64,000 nucleotides of DNA from Dyadobacter sediminis (GCF_005860765.1 NZ_VCEI01000021.1:992001-1056000); one strand, 5' to 3'. Numbered from the stretch's first letter, positions 17,777 through 24,243 are shown. The notes: generated from the sequence alone by a model not told the origin. A program made the numbers and translations.

Positions 17777-18475
17777 TCAACTTTTTTTATTTTCAGATGC
17801 TTTTTCTAATTCCTGCCTGCGCACCATTTCATTAATCCAGATCGGCGCGAAAGGAGAGGTGCAGCCTTTGGATACGGGAAAGTTACGGTAAATTCCCAGT
17901 TTTTCTCCGATGGCAAGTGCACGGGCTCGGTATTCGGGAAAGCGGATGCCGATTTGTGCAAGCGTCGAATTCATGGTCCATTGTGCTTCGGGTGCAGCAT
18001 TTGGCATTTCAGTTTCTATTCTGTCCAGCAGCGCAGGCAAATCCAGCACCTCCGGGGTTCTGGCAACGCATCCGCTTGTCAGGCTCCATCCCGCGCGGGC
18101 GCACATCGGATCTTCCGATTGCATCCATTCTATTCGGAGCGCTTCATTGTCGGAATGTAGTTTGATGACGTACGTATATAGCCAATCGGCAACATGTGTA
18201 AACCGCTCGGATTTCACCATACCGCTTATTTCGTCCGATGATAATTGCTTCGGATCAATCAGTAGAATAGCCAGAAACCGTGCGTCGGTATTTCCGGTAT
18301 TCCAAAGTTCCAGTGCCAGCTGATGATTGGTTTTGATCTTTTTTGCCAATGTCCGGATATCGCCCATTTTAACGCCAAACTGATTATTCCCGACGCCATG
18401 TTTTTTGTTGAACGCATGCATCTTTTCACTGCCAAGTGCTTCGAGTTGGGAAAGGGTTTCCTTTAATGCTGTCAT
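17777..18475 (-). CDS. DNA alkylation repair protein, AlkD-like HEAT-repeat family
   Basis: A 232-residue all-helical protein. HGVGNNQFGVKMGDIRTLAKKI, FTHVADWLYTYVIKLH, WMQSEDPMCARAGWSLTSGC and the C-terminal KGCTSPFAPIWINEMVRR match the DNA alkylation repair (PF08713) family. These proteins are built of HEAT-like repeats that hold DNA and excise 3- or 7-alkylpurines in AlkC/AlkD. The exact catalytic Trp/Asp/Arg set of AlkD cannot be aligned by eye with certainty, so activity is inferred from family. The gene is flanked on both sides by 10-bp phased GTCAT arrays. The upstream array covers its probable promoter, and the start codon's own GTCAT is in phase with it. Confidence 0.85.
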   Translation of the reverse strand: MTALKETLSQLEALGSEKMHAFNKKHGVGNNQFGVKMGDIRTLAKKIKTNHQLALELWNTGNTDARFLAILLIDPKQLSSDEISGMVKSERFTHVADWLYTYVIKLHSDNEALRIEWMQSEDPMCARAGWSLTSGCVARTPEVLDLPALLDRIETEMPNAAPEAQWTMNSTLAQIGIRFPEYRARALAIGEKLGIYRNFPVSKGCTSPFAPIWINEMVRRQELEKASENKKS

Positions 18476-18520
18476 GTTTGGTCAGGGGTTTTCATGGATT
18501 TGCATAGTTAGTTACAAGTT

Positions 18521-18595
18521 GTCATGTTTGGTCATTTTTAGTCATTTGTTGTTATTTTTAGTCGTTTGTTGTTGTTTGTTGTCATTTGTTGTTTT
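18521..18595. repeat. 10-bp phased GTCAT array, copy B
   Basis: Units begin at 18521, 18531, 18541, 18551, 18561, 18571, 18581 and 18591, with cores GTCAT, GTCAT, GTCAT, GTTAT, GTCGT, GTTGT, GTCAT and GTTTT. The phase extends to GTCAG at 18481 and to GTCAT at 18471 over the start codon of the AlkD-like gene. It fills the gap between DUF4256 and the AlkD-like gene. Confidence 0.7.
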
Positions 18596-18603
18596 TTTGA
18601 TTT

Positions 18604-19170
18604 TTAGACTTTTAGTGAAGCGCGGAAGCCTCGGGCGGCGTAGTAGGACTCGGCACCGTTGTGATAAATGAAGACTCTTCCGAAACGGCGGTCGCCGAAT
18701 ATTGCACCGCCCAGTTTGCGGATTTCAGCAGGAGTTTTCAGCCAGCTTGATGTTTTCGTATCAAAATTTCCGAGTTGCTGCAGTTGCTGATATTGTTCTT
18801 CGGTCAGCAATTCCACGCCCATTTCTGCGGCGCTATTTACGGCGCTGTTTTCCGGTTTGTTTGCTTTTCTGGCTTCCAGCGCTTCATGGTCGTAACAAAA
18901 ACTCCGGCGGTCTTTCGGTGTTTCTGCCGAACAATCACAGAATAGAAATTCATTTGTATTCTCATCAAAATCAATGACATCTGGCTCGCCGCCAGTAATT
19001 TCCATTTCATCGAGCGACCAAAGTTTTTCAGGATTTGCTTCCAGTTTTGCCTGCACTTTCTCCCAGTCTGCGCCTTTATGGCGGTTCATGTTTTTTTCAA
19101 AACGATCCTTTAAAATCTGAATCAGTTCTGAATTTTGTTCCGTGGAAAGTTCTTTTTTGCTGGTTTTCAT
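18604..19170 (-). CDS. DUF4256 domain protein
   Basis: A 188-residue soluble protein. RFEKNMNRHKGADWEKVQAKLEA, LWSLDEMEITGGEPDVI, FLFCDCSAETPKDRRSFCYDHEALEARK, MGVELLTEEQYQQLQQLG and GDRRFGRVFIYHNGAESYYAARGFRASLKV are the conserved blocks of DUF4256, a widespread family without an assigned reaction. The cluster of Cys, His and Asp residues at about 96-112 could bind a metal; that is my inference. There is no signal peptide. It is upstream of the AlkD-like gene in the same direction with a 128-bp gap filled by the phased array. Confidence 0.85.
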   Translation of the reverse strand: MKTSKKELSTEQNSELIQILKDRFEKNMNRHKGADWEKVQAKLEANPEKLWSLDEMEITGGEPDVIDFDENTNEFLFCDCSAETPKDRRSFCYDHEALEARKANKPENSAVNSAAEMGVELLTEEQYQQLQQLGNFDTKTSSWLKTPAEIRKLGGAIFGDRRFGRVFIYHNGAESYYAARGFRASLKV

Positions 19171-19383
19171 GGTAAAATTTAATGGATAAATTTTGGGTCA
19201 GGACTTTTTGTCTTCTGAATTAAAGTAAAGGCAGCGCGCTCTGAAATATTTATTGAAAATCAGAAAATGTTTGAAAATATTTAGATGATTTTCAGAACGG
19301 AAATCCATTTACCGCATTTACTGTGCAAGCCGATTTTGAATAACTGCGTATTTTACAACTTGCCACAGATTATAATTTAATTC

Positions 19384-19391
19384 TATATTTG
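19384..19391 (+). promoter_or_regulatory. Promoter for the structured-RNA leader
   Basis: TATATTTG matches TAnnTTTG, with a TTG at 19360-19362 about 21 bp upstream. Transcription would begin near 19398 and include RNA copy 1 in the leader of the 98-aa gene. Confidence 0.55.
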
Positions 19392-19453
19392 TAATGCAAA
19401 CGTTACTTATTTATGGCACAATTATTAACAAACTGGTCTAATTATATGGCCTT

Positions 19454-19524
19454 GGAAAGGCATACGGGTGAAAGTCCCGAGACCAGTCAAAGCGTGCTTT
19501 GGTGACGTTTGCAGTGACCTTTCC
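19454..19524 (+). ncRNA. Candidate structured RNA, copy 1 (71 nt, leader of 98-aa gene)
   Basis: Closed by GGAAAGG (19454-19460) and CCTTTCC (19518-19524); the next bases extend the helix to TGGAAAGG/CCTTTCCA. Inside, GGGT-GAAA-GTCC forms a GNRA-capped hairpin, followed by the constant string CAAAGCGT and then GACGTT. It aligns without gaps to copy 2 at 19872-19942, with differences that keep the helices paired. An upstream 8-mer ACTGGTCT (19432-19439) can pair with AGACCAGT (19480-19487) inside the element, crossing the closing helix. It lies about 56 nt after the probable transcription start and 30 nt before the 98-aa gene. I do not recognise a known RNA class. Confidence 0.65.
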
Positions 19525-19554
19525 ATTTTTTAATTTAATCCAAGTAAATCGCAA

Positions 19555-19851
19555 ATGTCAAACGGTCTAGGCGTTAACGCAAATGATTATTCAGTTAACA
19601 AAATAGTTGATACGCATTCAAAATCAGATGCCGGATTTAATTTCACGCAATCACAGGCGGATTTTTTAGAACTTGTACTTTCACATGGCGCTACAGAATT
19701 GTCGCGTTCATTGAAACTGATTCATGATCTGGCGCTTTATCATTCGGATATTTCATTCAATAAAGTTGAAAAATCAGCTCTTTTCGATTTAAAACTTCTT
19801 TGGGAAAGCTTTGAACAAATTAAAAAGGAAAAGCGGGTTATTCATAAATAA
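19555..19851 (+). CDS. Orphan 98-residue helical protein between two structured RNAs
   Basis: I do not recognise this protein. It is soluble, without signal or membrane segment. A polar N-terminus (about 1-28) precedes a probable helical bundle: FTQSQADFLELVLSHGATELSRSLKLIHDLALYHSDISFNKVEKSALFDLKLLWESFEQIKKEK. Codon use resembles neighbouring genes, and the ATG at 19555 follows RNA copy 1 by 30 nt. RNA copy 2 begins 20 nt after the stop codon, so one transcript would carry the gene between both RNA copies. The gene converges on the DUF4153 gene. Regulation by the leader RNA is likely from position. The alternative is that the RNAs and the ORF form a single mobile or selfish unit. Confidence 0.65.
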   Translation: MSNGLGVNANDYSVNKIVDTHSKSDAGFNFTQSQADFLELVLSHGATELSRSLKLIHDLALYHSDISFNKVEKSALFDLKLLWESFEQIKKEKRVIHK

Positions 19852-19871
19852 TGAATTAAAACAAAGGTTTT

Positions 19872-19942
19872 GGAGAGGCTTACGGACGAAAGTCCCGAGG
19901 CTTGACAAAGCGTAATTTAACAACGTTCGTAATGACCTCTCC
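19872..19942 (+). ncRNA. Candidate structured RNA, copy 2 (71 nt, downstream copy)
   Basis: Closed by GGAGAGG (19872-19878) and CCTCTCC (19936-19942). It has the same 71-nt length as copy 1. Position 4/68 changes from A-T to G-C. The inner hairpin changes from wobble pairs to Watson-Crick pairs (GGAC-GAAA-GTCC). TTACG (19880-19884) is fully complementary to CGTAA (19928-19932), suggesting a second helix that is only partly kept in copy 1. The strings AAAGTCCCGAG, CAAAGCGT and TGACC are invariant. It lies in the 3' region of the 98-aa gene, 57 bp before the stop of the convergent DUF4153 gene. Confidence 0.65.
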
Positions 19943-19999
19943 GTGCTTTCATTTAAATTAGAATTGAATTACAATTCAGTTTGAATTATTAAATTTCTT

Positions 20000-21244
20000 T
20001 TATTTAAAACCAAAAAGAACCGGAAAAACAAACGTCACCAGAATGGTCCAGATGCTGTAAACGGGCAGGAACAAGGCAATGCTGATTTCCACTTTCTCAA
20101 CTTCGCGCGGGTTATTTACAGAACGAAAAAGTCTGTAAGTCACTATTAACAAATTGGTGAGCATCAGTAAATTGCTTCCAAGAACAGCCAGCCGGTTCGG
20201 TGTAATTCCCCATTCCGAAATCCGGAAAACAATGGCTGAAAGCGCGATTCCGTTGATTACAATGGTCATTACCGCAAGTCCAAGCAGCAAAAGCGTTTCA
20301 ATTTTGCTTCCTGCATTTTTCGAAGTTTCAATAATGGAAAAAAGAATAAGTGCCATGACACCAACCAAAAGAAGATTGAAAATAATCAAGAAATCCCTGT
20401 CATTGTACGGATCTTTTCCGGTGTAAATCACGGCTATCAAATAAACGACAAGCGTTACCAAAGCCAGCGGCGTAAAAACTTTGGCAATAATCGGAGCAAC
20501 TTTGCCGACGAGCTGCGGATTGGTCTGAACAAGGTACGTGCCCAGAATCGGAGCGGCCGAAAGTCCCCAGATTCCGACATATTGAAAATAAAGCTCTTCT
20601 ATTTTGACATCAATCAGCGAAAACAGCCCGACTGTAATTGCGGCCATCAAACCGCCTGCCAGAAGAATAATGGCCGTCATGACGATCAGATCACCATTGT
20701 ACCGCAGAAAATCCAGCCGTTTTTGATAATTGTGCAGTTTTCCGCCGACATATGCATAGCCCAGAACCGTCCATAAAAACAACGCAAGATGCATGCAGGC
20801 TAAAACCAGCGTATCACTTGTACGGTTATCGGGAAGCAAGTTGATATAAATGGCTGCAAACAGGAATGTTATGGAAATAACAACGATATTTTTGAATTCC
20901 ACTTTTTGCTTCCAGATAAAGTAAACTGCGAGCAACGGAAAAACGACAAATGCAATGTTTCTCGGATAAAAGAATTCAGGATCAATCGCCGTGAAATTCG
21001 GAATTTTGGCAATCAGGCCCGCCAGAAATGAAGCTGCAATCACAAAGATAAGCTCCTTGTTGGTGCCCCACGAAATGTCGTTACGCTCAAAGTTCAGCCG
21101 TTCATTCCAGATCTGAGCCGTTGCATTTTCCTTGATTTCCTGATAAATGATATTAAAAGCGCTTCTGAACGCCATTTTATTTTCCCGGTACAATGCTTCC
21201 AGCCGTCTGGGATTCTGAATGTTGTCAATAATTTCCTCTTTCAT
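20000..21244 (-). CDS. DUF4153-type polytopic membrane protein
   Basis: A 414-residue protein with a soluble N-terminal helical segment (about 1-60) and roughly ten hydrophobic segments from about 65 to the end, with short loops rich in Lys/Asn. The pattern and motifs (VLGYAYVGGKLHNYQKRLDFLRYNGD, YVGIWGLSAAPILGTYLVQTNP) fit the DUF4153 family of unknown function. These often sit next to small winged-helix regulators in Bacteroidota. Here a palindrome identical to the one upstream of the regulator operon lies about 160 bp before its start, so it is probably controlled by the regulator at 21449-21748. A mini-ORF occupies its leader. Confidence 0.75.
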   Translation of the reverse strand: MKEEIIDNIQNPRRLEALYRENKMAFRSAFNIIYQEIKENATAQIWNERLNFERNDISWGTNKELIFVIAASFLAGLIAKIPNFTAIDPEFFYPRNIAFVVFPLLAVYFIWKQKVEFKNIVVISITFLFAAIYINLLPDNRTSDTLVLACMHLALFLWTVLGYAYVGGKLHNYQKRLDFLRYNGDLIVMTAIILLAGGLMAAITVGLFSLIDVKIEELYFQYVGIWGLSAAPILGTYLVQTNPQLVGKVAPIIAKVFTPLALVTLVVYLIAVIYTGKDPYNDRDFLIIFNLLLVGVMALILFSIIETSKNAGSKIETLLLLGLAVMTIVINGIALSAIVFRISEWGITPNRLAVLGSNLLMLTNLLIVTYRLFRSVNNPREVEKVEISIALFLPVYSIWTILVTFVFPVLFGFK

Positions 21245-21289
21245 TTTTATTGATTGTTTGGTTCGTGAATAATTCGTTAGATTTTTATT

Positions 21290-21325
21290 TTGCTGTTAGC
21301 TGTTAGCTGTTTGGCTATTAGCTGC
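21290..21325. repeat. TAGCTGTTAGC-type intergenic repeat (one of four sites)
   Basis: Stacked GCTGTTAGCTGTTAGCTG-like copies occur here, at 43196-43215 and 55430-55452 (reverse orientation), and at 61224-61256. All sites are intergenic. They are simple, imperfect and short; no function can be assigned. Confidence 0.5.
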
Positions 21326-21372
21326 CGGTTCAAACCTTTCCTCCCTTTTCCCTTTTACCCTTTCCTCCCTTT

Positions 21373-21399
21373 TCAAGATGTGTCATAATTGGCTTTCAT
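21373..21399 (-). CDS. Possible 8-codon leader ORF upstream of the DUF4153 gene
   Basis: ATG at 21399 is placed relative to the palindromic site as the start codon of the regulator operon is. It encodes MKANYDTS and stops at 21373, about 130 bp before the DUF4153 start. TTTCATA followed by the operator is shared with the upstream operon start, so this could be the relic of a duplicated promoter plus gene start rather than a functional peptide. Confidence 0.25.
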   Translation of the reverse strand: MKANYDTS

Positions 21400-21409
21400 A
21401 GCTAAAAGT

Positions 21410-21426
21410 ACTTTGCATTTCAAAGT
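21410..21426. promoter_or_regulatory. Palindromic operator, copy 2 (DUF4153 promoter)
   Basis: ACTTTGCATTTCAAAGT is a perfect inverted repeat (ACTTTG / CAAAGT, 5-bp spacer). It lies inside a 23-bp block (21404-21426) identical to 22373-22395. It overlaps a CACTTTG sequence on the minus strand that resembles the TAnnTTTG box. Confidence 0.65.
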
Positions 21427-21448
21427 GAATGAATAAAAAAATATAGTT

Positions 21449-21748
21449 TTATCGCTGGCTTCTGATCAGATCTTCCAATGCGGAAATGTGTTCTTCAAAA
21501 GCCTGTTTTCCCTGCTGGGTTATGACATACTGCGTATTGGGCTTTCGGCCGATAAACGACTTTTTGACGGCAACATATTCTTCCTTTTCCAATGCTTTCA
21601 GATGACTGGCCAGATTGCCGTCCGTTACTTCCAGATATTCCTTCAAATTGTTGAAATCCAAGGTGTCATTGACAATAAGCGCTGACATAATGCCAAGCCT
21701 TACCCTGCTTTCAAAAGCTTTATTTAACGCGTTGATGATTGTTTTCAC
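21449..21748 (-). CDS. Winged-helix transcriptional regulator (ArsR/PadR-like, 99 aa)
   Basis: A compact DNA-binding protein. AFESRVRLGIMSALIVNDTLDFNNLKEYLEVTDGNLASHLKALEKEEYVAVKKSFIGRKPNTQYVITQQGKQAF covers the whole winged-helix fold. Helix 3 is DGNLASHLKALEKEEY and the wing is FIGRKPNTQY. These single-domain regulators normally dimerise and bind palindromes. Its ATG overlaps the stop of the upstream membrane-protein gene by 4 bases (ATGA), so the two are translationally coupled. Identical palindromes stand in front of this operon and in front of the next gene downstream, which are its probable targets. No effector-binding domain is present, so the coupled membrane protein may supply the signal. 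Confidence 0.88.
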   Translation of the reverse strand: MKTIINALNKAFESRVRLGIMSALIVNDTLDFNNLKEYLEVTDGNLASHLKALEKEEYVAVKKSFIGRKPNTQYVITQQGKQAFEEHISALEDLIRSQR

Positions 21749-22371
21749 TTCTCGTACTTTACATGCATATAAATACCATAACCGATGTGCATCAATCCAA
21801 ATCCAACAGCCCAGAAAACCAATCCGTACATCGTAAAGTAAGCAGCTGCAAGACCCAGTATAATCTGGATGATTCCCAGATCCCTCATTTCTCCAAAAGT
21901 AAATTTACCGGCGTTCAGAAGAGCAAGCCCGTAAAAGATCAGCATGGAAGGGGCAATCAGATCCAGAATTCCTTTGGAAAACAAAATCAGAATGAAGCAG
22001 CCGCCTGCAAACAGCGGAATAGCCATATTAATGACCATTCTGCGTGCCGCCGCATTCCACAGCTGCTCACCGCGCTGCCTCGACTTCCGGTAGGAAAGAA
22101 AAACAGCAGTACCGACAGCCAGAAGCAAAATCGTTAACGCTAAAATAACCAGTTCCGGGCCGTTCGCAGGCAATTGCTGTATATTCCGGTTGTACAAAGC
22201 TACATCATGCCCGTTGAAATCCAGCAGCTGAAAGGCGATATAAGCGCCGATCAGCGCATATATGCCGGCCATGATGCCAGACCAGCCCGTTAAAGACAAA
22301 AACTTGGTGGATCGTTCCATCATGGAACGGATCTCTGTCAAATCCCTGATATATTCCTGCTCTGTTTTCAT
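21745..22371 (-). CDS. Four- to five-TM membrane protein coupled to a winged-helix regulator
   Basis: A 208-residue protein starting at ATG 22371 (MKTEQEYIRDLTEIRSMMERS); the open frame to 22392 would run into the operator. A charged N-terminal helix precedes hydrophobic segments at about 27-47, 70-90, 105-128, 133-150 and 160-190. The sequence RDLTEIRSMMERSTKFLSLTGWSGIMAGIYALIGA is a pattern I have seen in small Bacteroidota membrane proteins encoded beside winged-helix regulators. The 3' end overlaps the regulator gene by 4 bases. A palindrome lies only 8 bp before the start codon and overlaps the probable -7 box, implying tight autoregulation. No enzymatic motif. Confidence 0.8.
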   Translation of the reverse strand: MKTEQEYIRDLTEIRSMMERSTKFLSLTGWSGIMAGIYALIGAYIAFQLLDFNGHDVALYNRNIQQLPANGPELVILALTILLLAVGTAVFLSYRKSRQRGEQLWNAAARRMVINMAIPLFAGGCFILILFSKGILDLIAPSMLIFYGLALLNAGKFTFGEMRDLGIIQIILGLAAAYFTMYGLVFWAVGFGLMHIGYGIYMHVKYEK

Positions 22372-22378
22372 AAAAAGT

Positions 22379-22395
22379 ACTTTGCATTTCAAAGT
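22379..22395. promoter_or_regulatory. Palindromic operator, copy 1 (regulator operon promoter)
   Basis: ACTTTGCATTTCAAAGT, identical to 21410-21426. On the minus strand TAACTTTG (22397-22390) matches the TAnnTTTG promoter box and overlaps the left arm, so binding would exclude the sigma factor. The start codon of the downstream gene is 8 bp away. Confidence 0.7.
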
Positions 22396-22580
22396 TAAAC
22401 ATTGAAAATGGAATTTCCTACACGTGCAGAAAAATACTTCTGGCGAATTTTAAGAAGTTTCCGTGCCTCGCAGTTTATTGGTGATCAGTAATCCAATCAG
22501 CAATAACCGTGATTCATCGTTTGATCATTCATAACAAGCCAGTGGATAAAGCTATTGTTAATGTCAGTTTTACAGATGTT

Positions 22581-22613
22581 GATTCAGGAAATCAATCGTT
22601 TTTTTCCTGAATC
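22581..22613. other. Perfect 10-bp hairpin upstream of a small ORF
   Basis: GATTCAGGAA (22581-22590) and TTCCTGAATC (22604-22613) form a 10-bp stem with a 13-nt AT-rich loop, ending 11 bp before the ATG of the small ORF at 22625. There is no T-run after it on either strand, so a regulatory or RNA-stability role fits better than termination. Confidence 0.45.
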
Positions 22614-22624
22614 ATTCGTTGTTA

Positions 22625-22804
22625 ATGAAACCGAGCTCAAAATTATTCGTCTGGATTGCTGCTGCATTTTCTGCCGTGCTTTTTGCAGGCAGTCGCTTAA
22701 AAGAAAATGCCCCGAAGCCGGCGTTATCAGAATGGAATAAGAAGAGTGTAAAACGCCCGCGTAAGGTAGAATCATTTATTGGCGCAGTGCTTCAGTTTTG
22801 CTGA
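22625..22804 (+). CDS. Possible small exported or membrane-anchored protein (59 aa)
   Basis: The ATG at 22625 opens MKPSSKLFVWIAAAFSAVLFAGSR, a convincing signal or anchor sequence. A short basic, proline-containing tail follows (KENAPKPALSEWNKKSVKRPRKVESF). Codon choice (GCC, CCG, GTG, CAG mixed with AAA, GAA) resembles real genes here. It occupies an otherwise empty 490-bp gap between two minus-strand genes and is preceded by the perfect hairpin at 22581-22613. I do not recognise it. An antisense open frame covers the same bases but begins without context. Real but unknown is somewhat less likely than chance. Confidence 0.4.
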   Translation: MKPSSKLFVWIAAAFSAVLFAGSRLKENAPKPALSEWNKKSVKRPRKVESFIGAVLQFC

Positions 22805-22862
22805 ATATTCAATAAAAACAGGAAAGCCGCCCGGATTTTTTCAGCCTGCACAAATCCTGCAT

Positions 22863-23891
22863 TCATGGCAGTTCATGTCTTTGCGTCGAGTTTCTTGCAA
22901 TAAGTTCTCCTGAAAGTATAACCTGTTCTGCCGGAAAGCTGCTCTTTTTAATGTGTTTCAGCAACAATCCGCAACTGATTTTTCCGATTTCCAGTGCCGG
23001 CTCGGCAACTGTGGAAAGGGCAGGGGAAATAATTTCAGAAATCGGGTCATTTGTAAACCCGATGACACCAACTTCTCTACCAACCTGAATGTTCCTTTTT
23101 TTTAACGCAATGATGGCTCCGACTCCTTTACGATCATTTACGGCAAAAATGGCATCGGGCGTATTCCATTTGTTTTCAAACAAAATATTCACGTCATTTT
23201 CTCCGTCTTTTTGTGAAAATCCCGAGTGTATGGTAAAATCCGGTACAATCGGCAAACCGTATTTTTCCAGGGCATGATAATATCCTTTCAGTCTGTTTTC
23301 CGTCAGTGACAAATCTTTTGTGCCTGTGATATGCGCTATTTTCTTGTAACCGCAGCCGATCAGATGTTCAACTGCCGCAAATGCGCCGTTATAATCGTCC
23401 TGCATCACTTTTGACGTATCCACTGACTTGGCAACGCGGTCAAAAAAGACAACAGGCAGGCCGTCTTCGATCATTTCCTGAAAGTGGGAACAATCATTGG
23501 AATGTGCCGACACACAAGCCAGAATCCCGTCCAGACTGCTTGCAGAAAGGTTTTTTGCTATTTTGATTTCTGTCTCAGGCGAGTCATTGGTGATGTACAG
23601 AATAATGTTAAAATCATTTTCACGCGCCATTTCCTGAATCCCGGTAATGACGGTTGAAAAATAATAATTGGTGATGCCGGGAATGATTACGCCAATATTA
23701 TGCGTGCTCCGCTGAACGAGGCCGGTCGCATTGAAGTTGGGTTTATAGTTCAGTTCTTCCGCGATTTTTAGAACGTTCTGCCTTGTTTCCGCGCTCACGT
23801 CATATTTGTCCCGCAATGCCCGCGAAACCGTCGCAACCGAAATATTCAATGCTTTCGCAATGTCTTTAATCGTCGTATATCTCTTGCGCAT
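22863..23891 (-). CDS. LacI-family transcriptional regulator of the GH109/SusCD locus
   Basis: A 342-residue regulator. The LacI helix-turn-helix opens the protein (TIKDIAKALNISVATVSRALRDKYDVSAETRQNVLKIAEELNYKPN, about 7-53), with hinge sequence FNATGLVQRSTHNIGVIIPG. The periplasmic-binding-protein-like effector domain follows (FFDRV near 150, NRLKGYYHAL, VGVIGFTNDPISEIISPALSTV). It is divergent from susC across 352 bp containing a 26-bp palindrome centred about 140 bp from its own start. It probably represses susC, susD and the downstream GalNAc/GlcN genes until a sugar (perhaps an amino sugar) binds. Confidence 0.93.
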   Translation of the reverse strand: MRKRYTTIKDIAKALNISVATVSRALRDKYDVSAETRQNVLKIAEELNYKPNFNATGLVQRSTHNIGVIIPGITNYYFSTVITGIQEMARENDFNIILYITNDSPETEIKIAKNLSASSLDGILACVSAHSNDCSHFQEMIEDGLPVVFFDRVAKSVDTSKVMQDDYNGAFAAVEHLIGCGYKKIAHITGTKDLSLTENRLKGYYHALEKYGLPIVPDFTIHSGFSQKDGENDVNILFENKWNTPDAIFAVNDRKGVGAIIALKKRNIQVGREVGVIGFTNDPISEIISPALSTVAEPALEIGKISCGLLLKHIKKSSFPAEQVILSGELIARNSTQRHELP

Positions 23892-24017
23892 AAAGTCTGA
23901 ATCCGGTATAAAGCCAAAAAATAATTCGCCGTGTGATTGCTGATTAATTCATGCAATGGCGTGTTCTGAATAATAATTAATAATTCCCGCACCTCCAAGT
24001 ACTGATTTGTCCGGCAT

Positions 24018-24043
24018 CGTAAACGTTATCGGTAACGTTTACG
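24018..24043. promoter_or_regulatory. 26-bp LacI-type operator between lacI and susC
   Basis: CGTAAACGTTA (24018-24028), spacer TCGG, TAACGTTTACG (24033-24043): perfect 11-bp arms. Each arm contains an AACGTT core with the central CG typical of LacI-family operators, so the block could be two overlapping operator sites. It is the only strong symmetry in the 23892-24243 gap; the rest is AT-rich leader of susC. Confidence 0.75.
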
Positions 24044-24243
24044 CTACTATTTTCCGCATTTGGCAAGGAACCTTGAGTAATTCCTTGTAAAATTGTTTTT
24101 ATTCAGAATATACTTCCGCCTATTGTTTGAAGCACTGGTTTGATGTATTCCTGTAATACACGTTCACGGAATATAATTACGGTTTAAAAACGGGCAAAGC
24201 AAGTTTCAGCAGCAAGTATTTCCACTCACCTAAACCATACCAT

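Noticed and set aside
19454..19524. RNase P RNA, group II intron fragment or c-di-GMP riboswitch, because of the GAAAGTCC and GCAAAGC-like strings.
   Set aside because: The element is only 71 nt, lacks the other conserved cores of these RNAs, and the GAAA is simply the loop of a covarying hairpin.
21404..22395. Terminal inverted repeats of a small mobile element formed by the two 23-bp blocks.
   Set aside because: The blocks are in direct, not inverted, orientation, each sits at a promoter, and the genes between them are a regulator and a membrane protein rather than a transposase.
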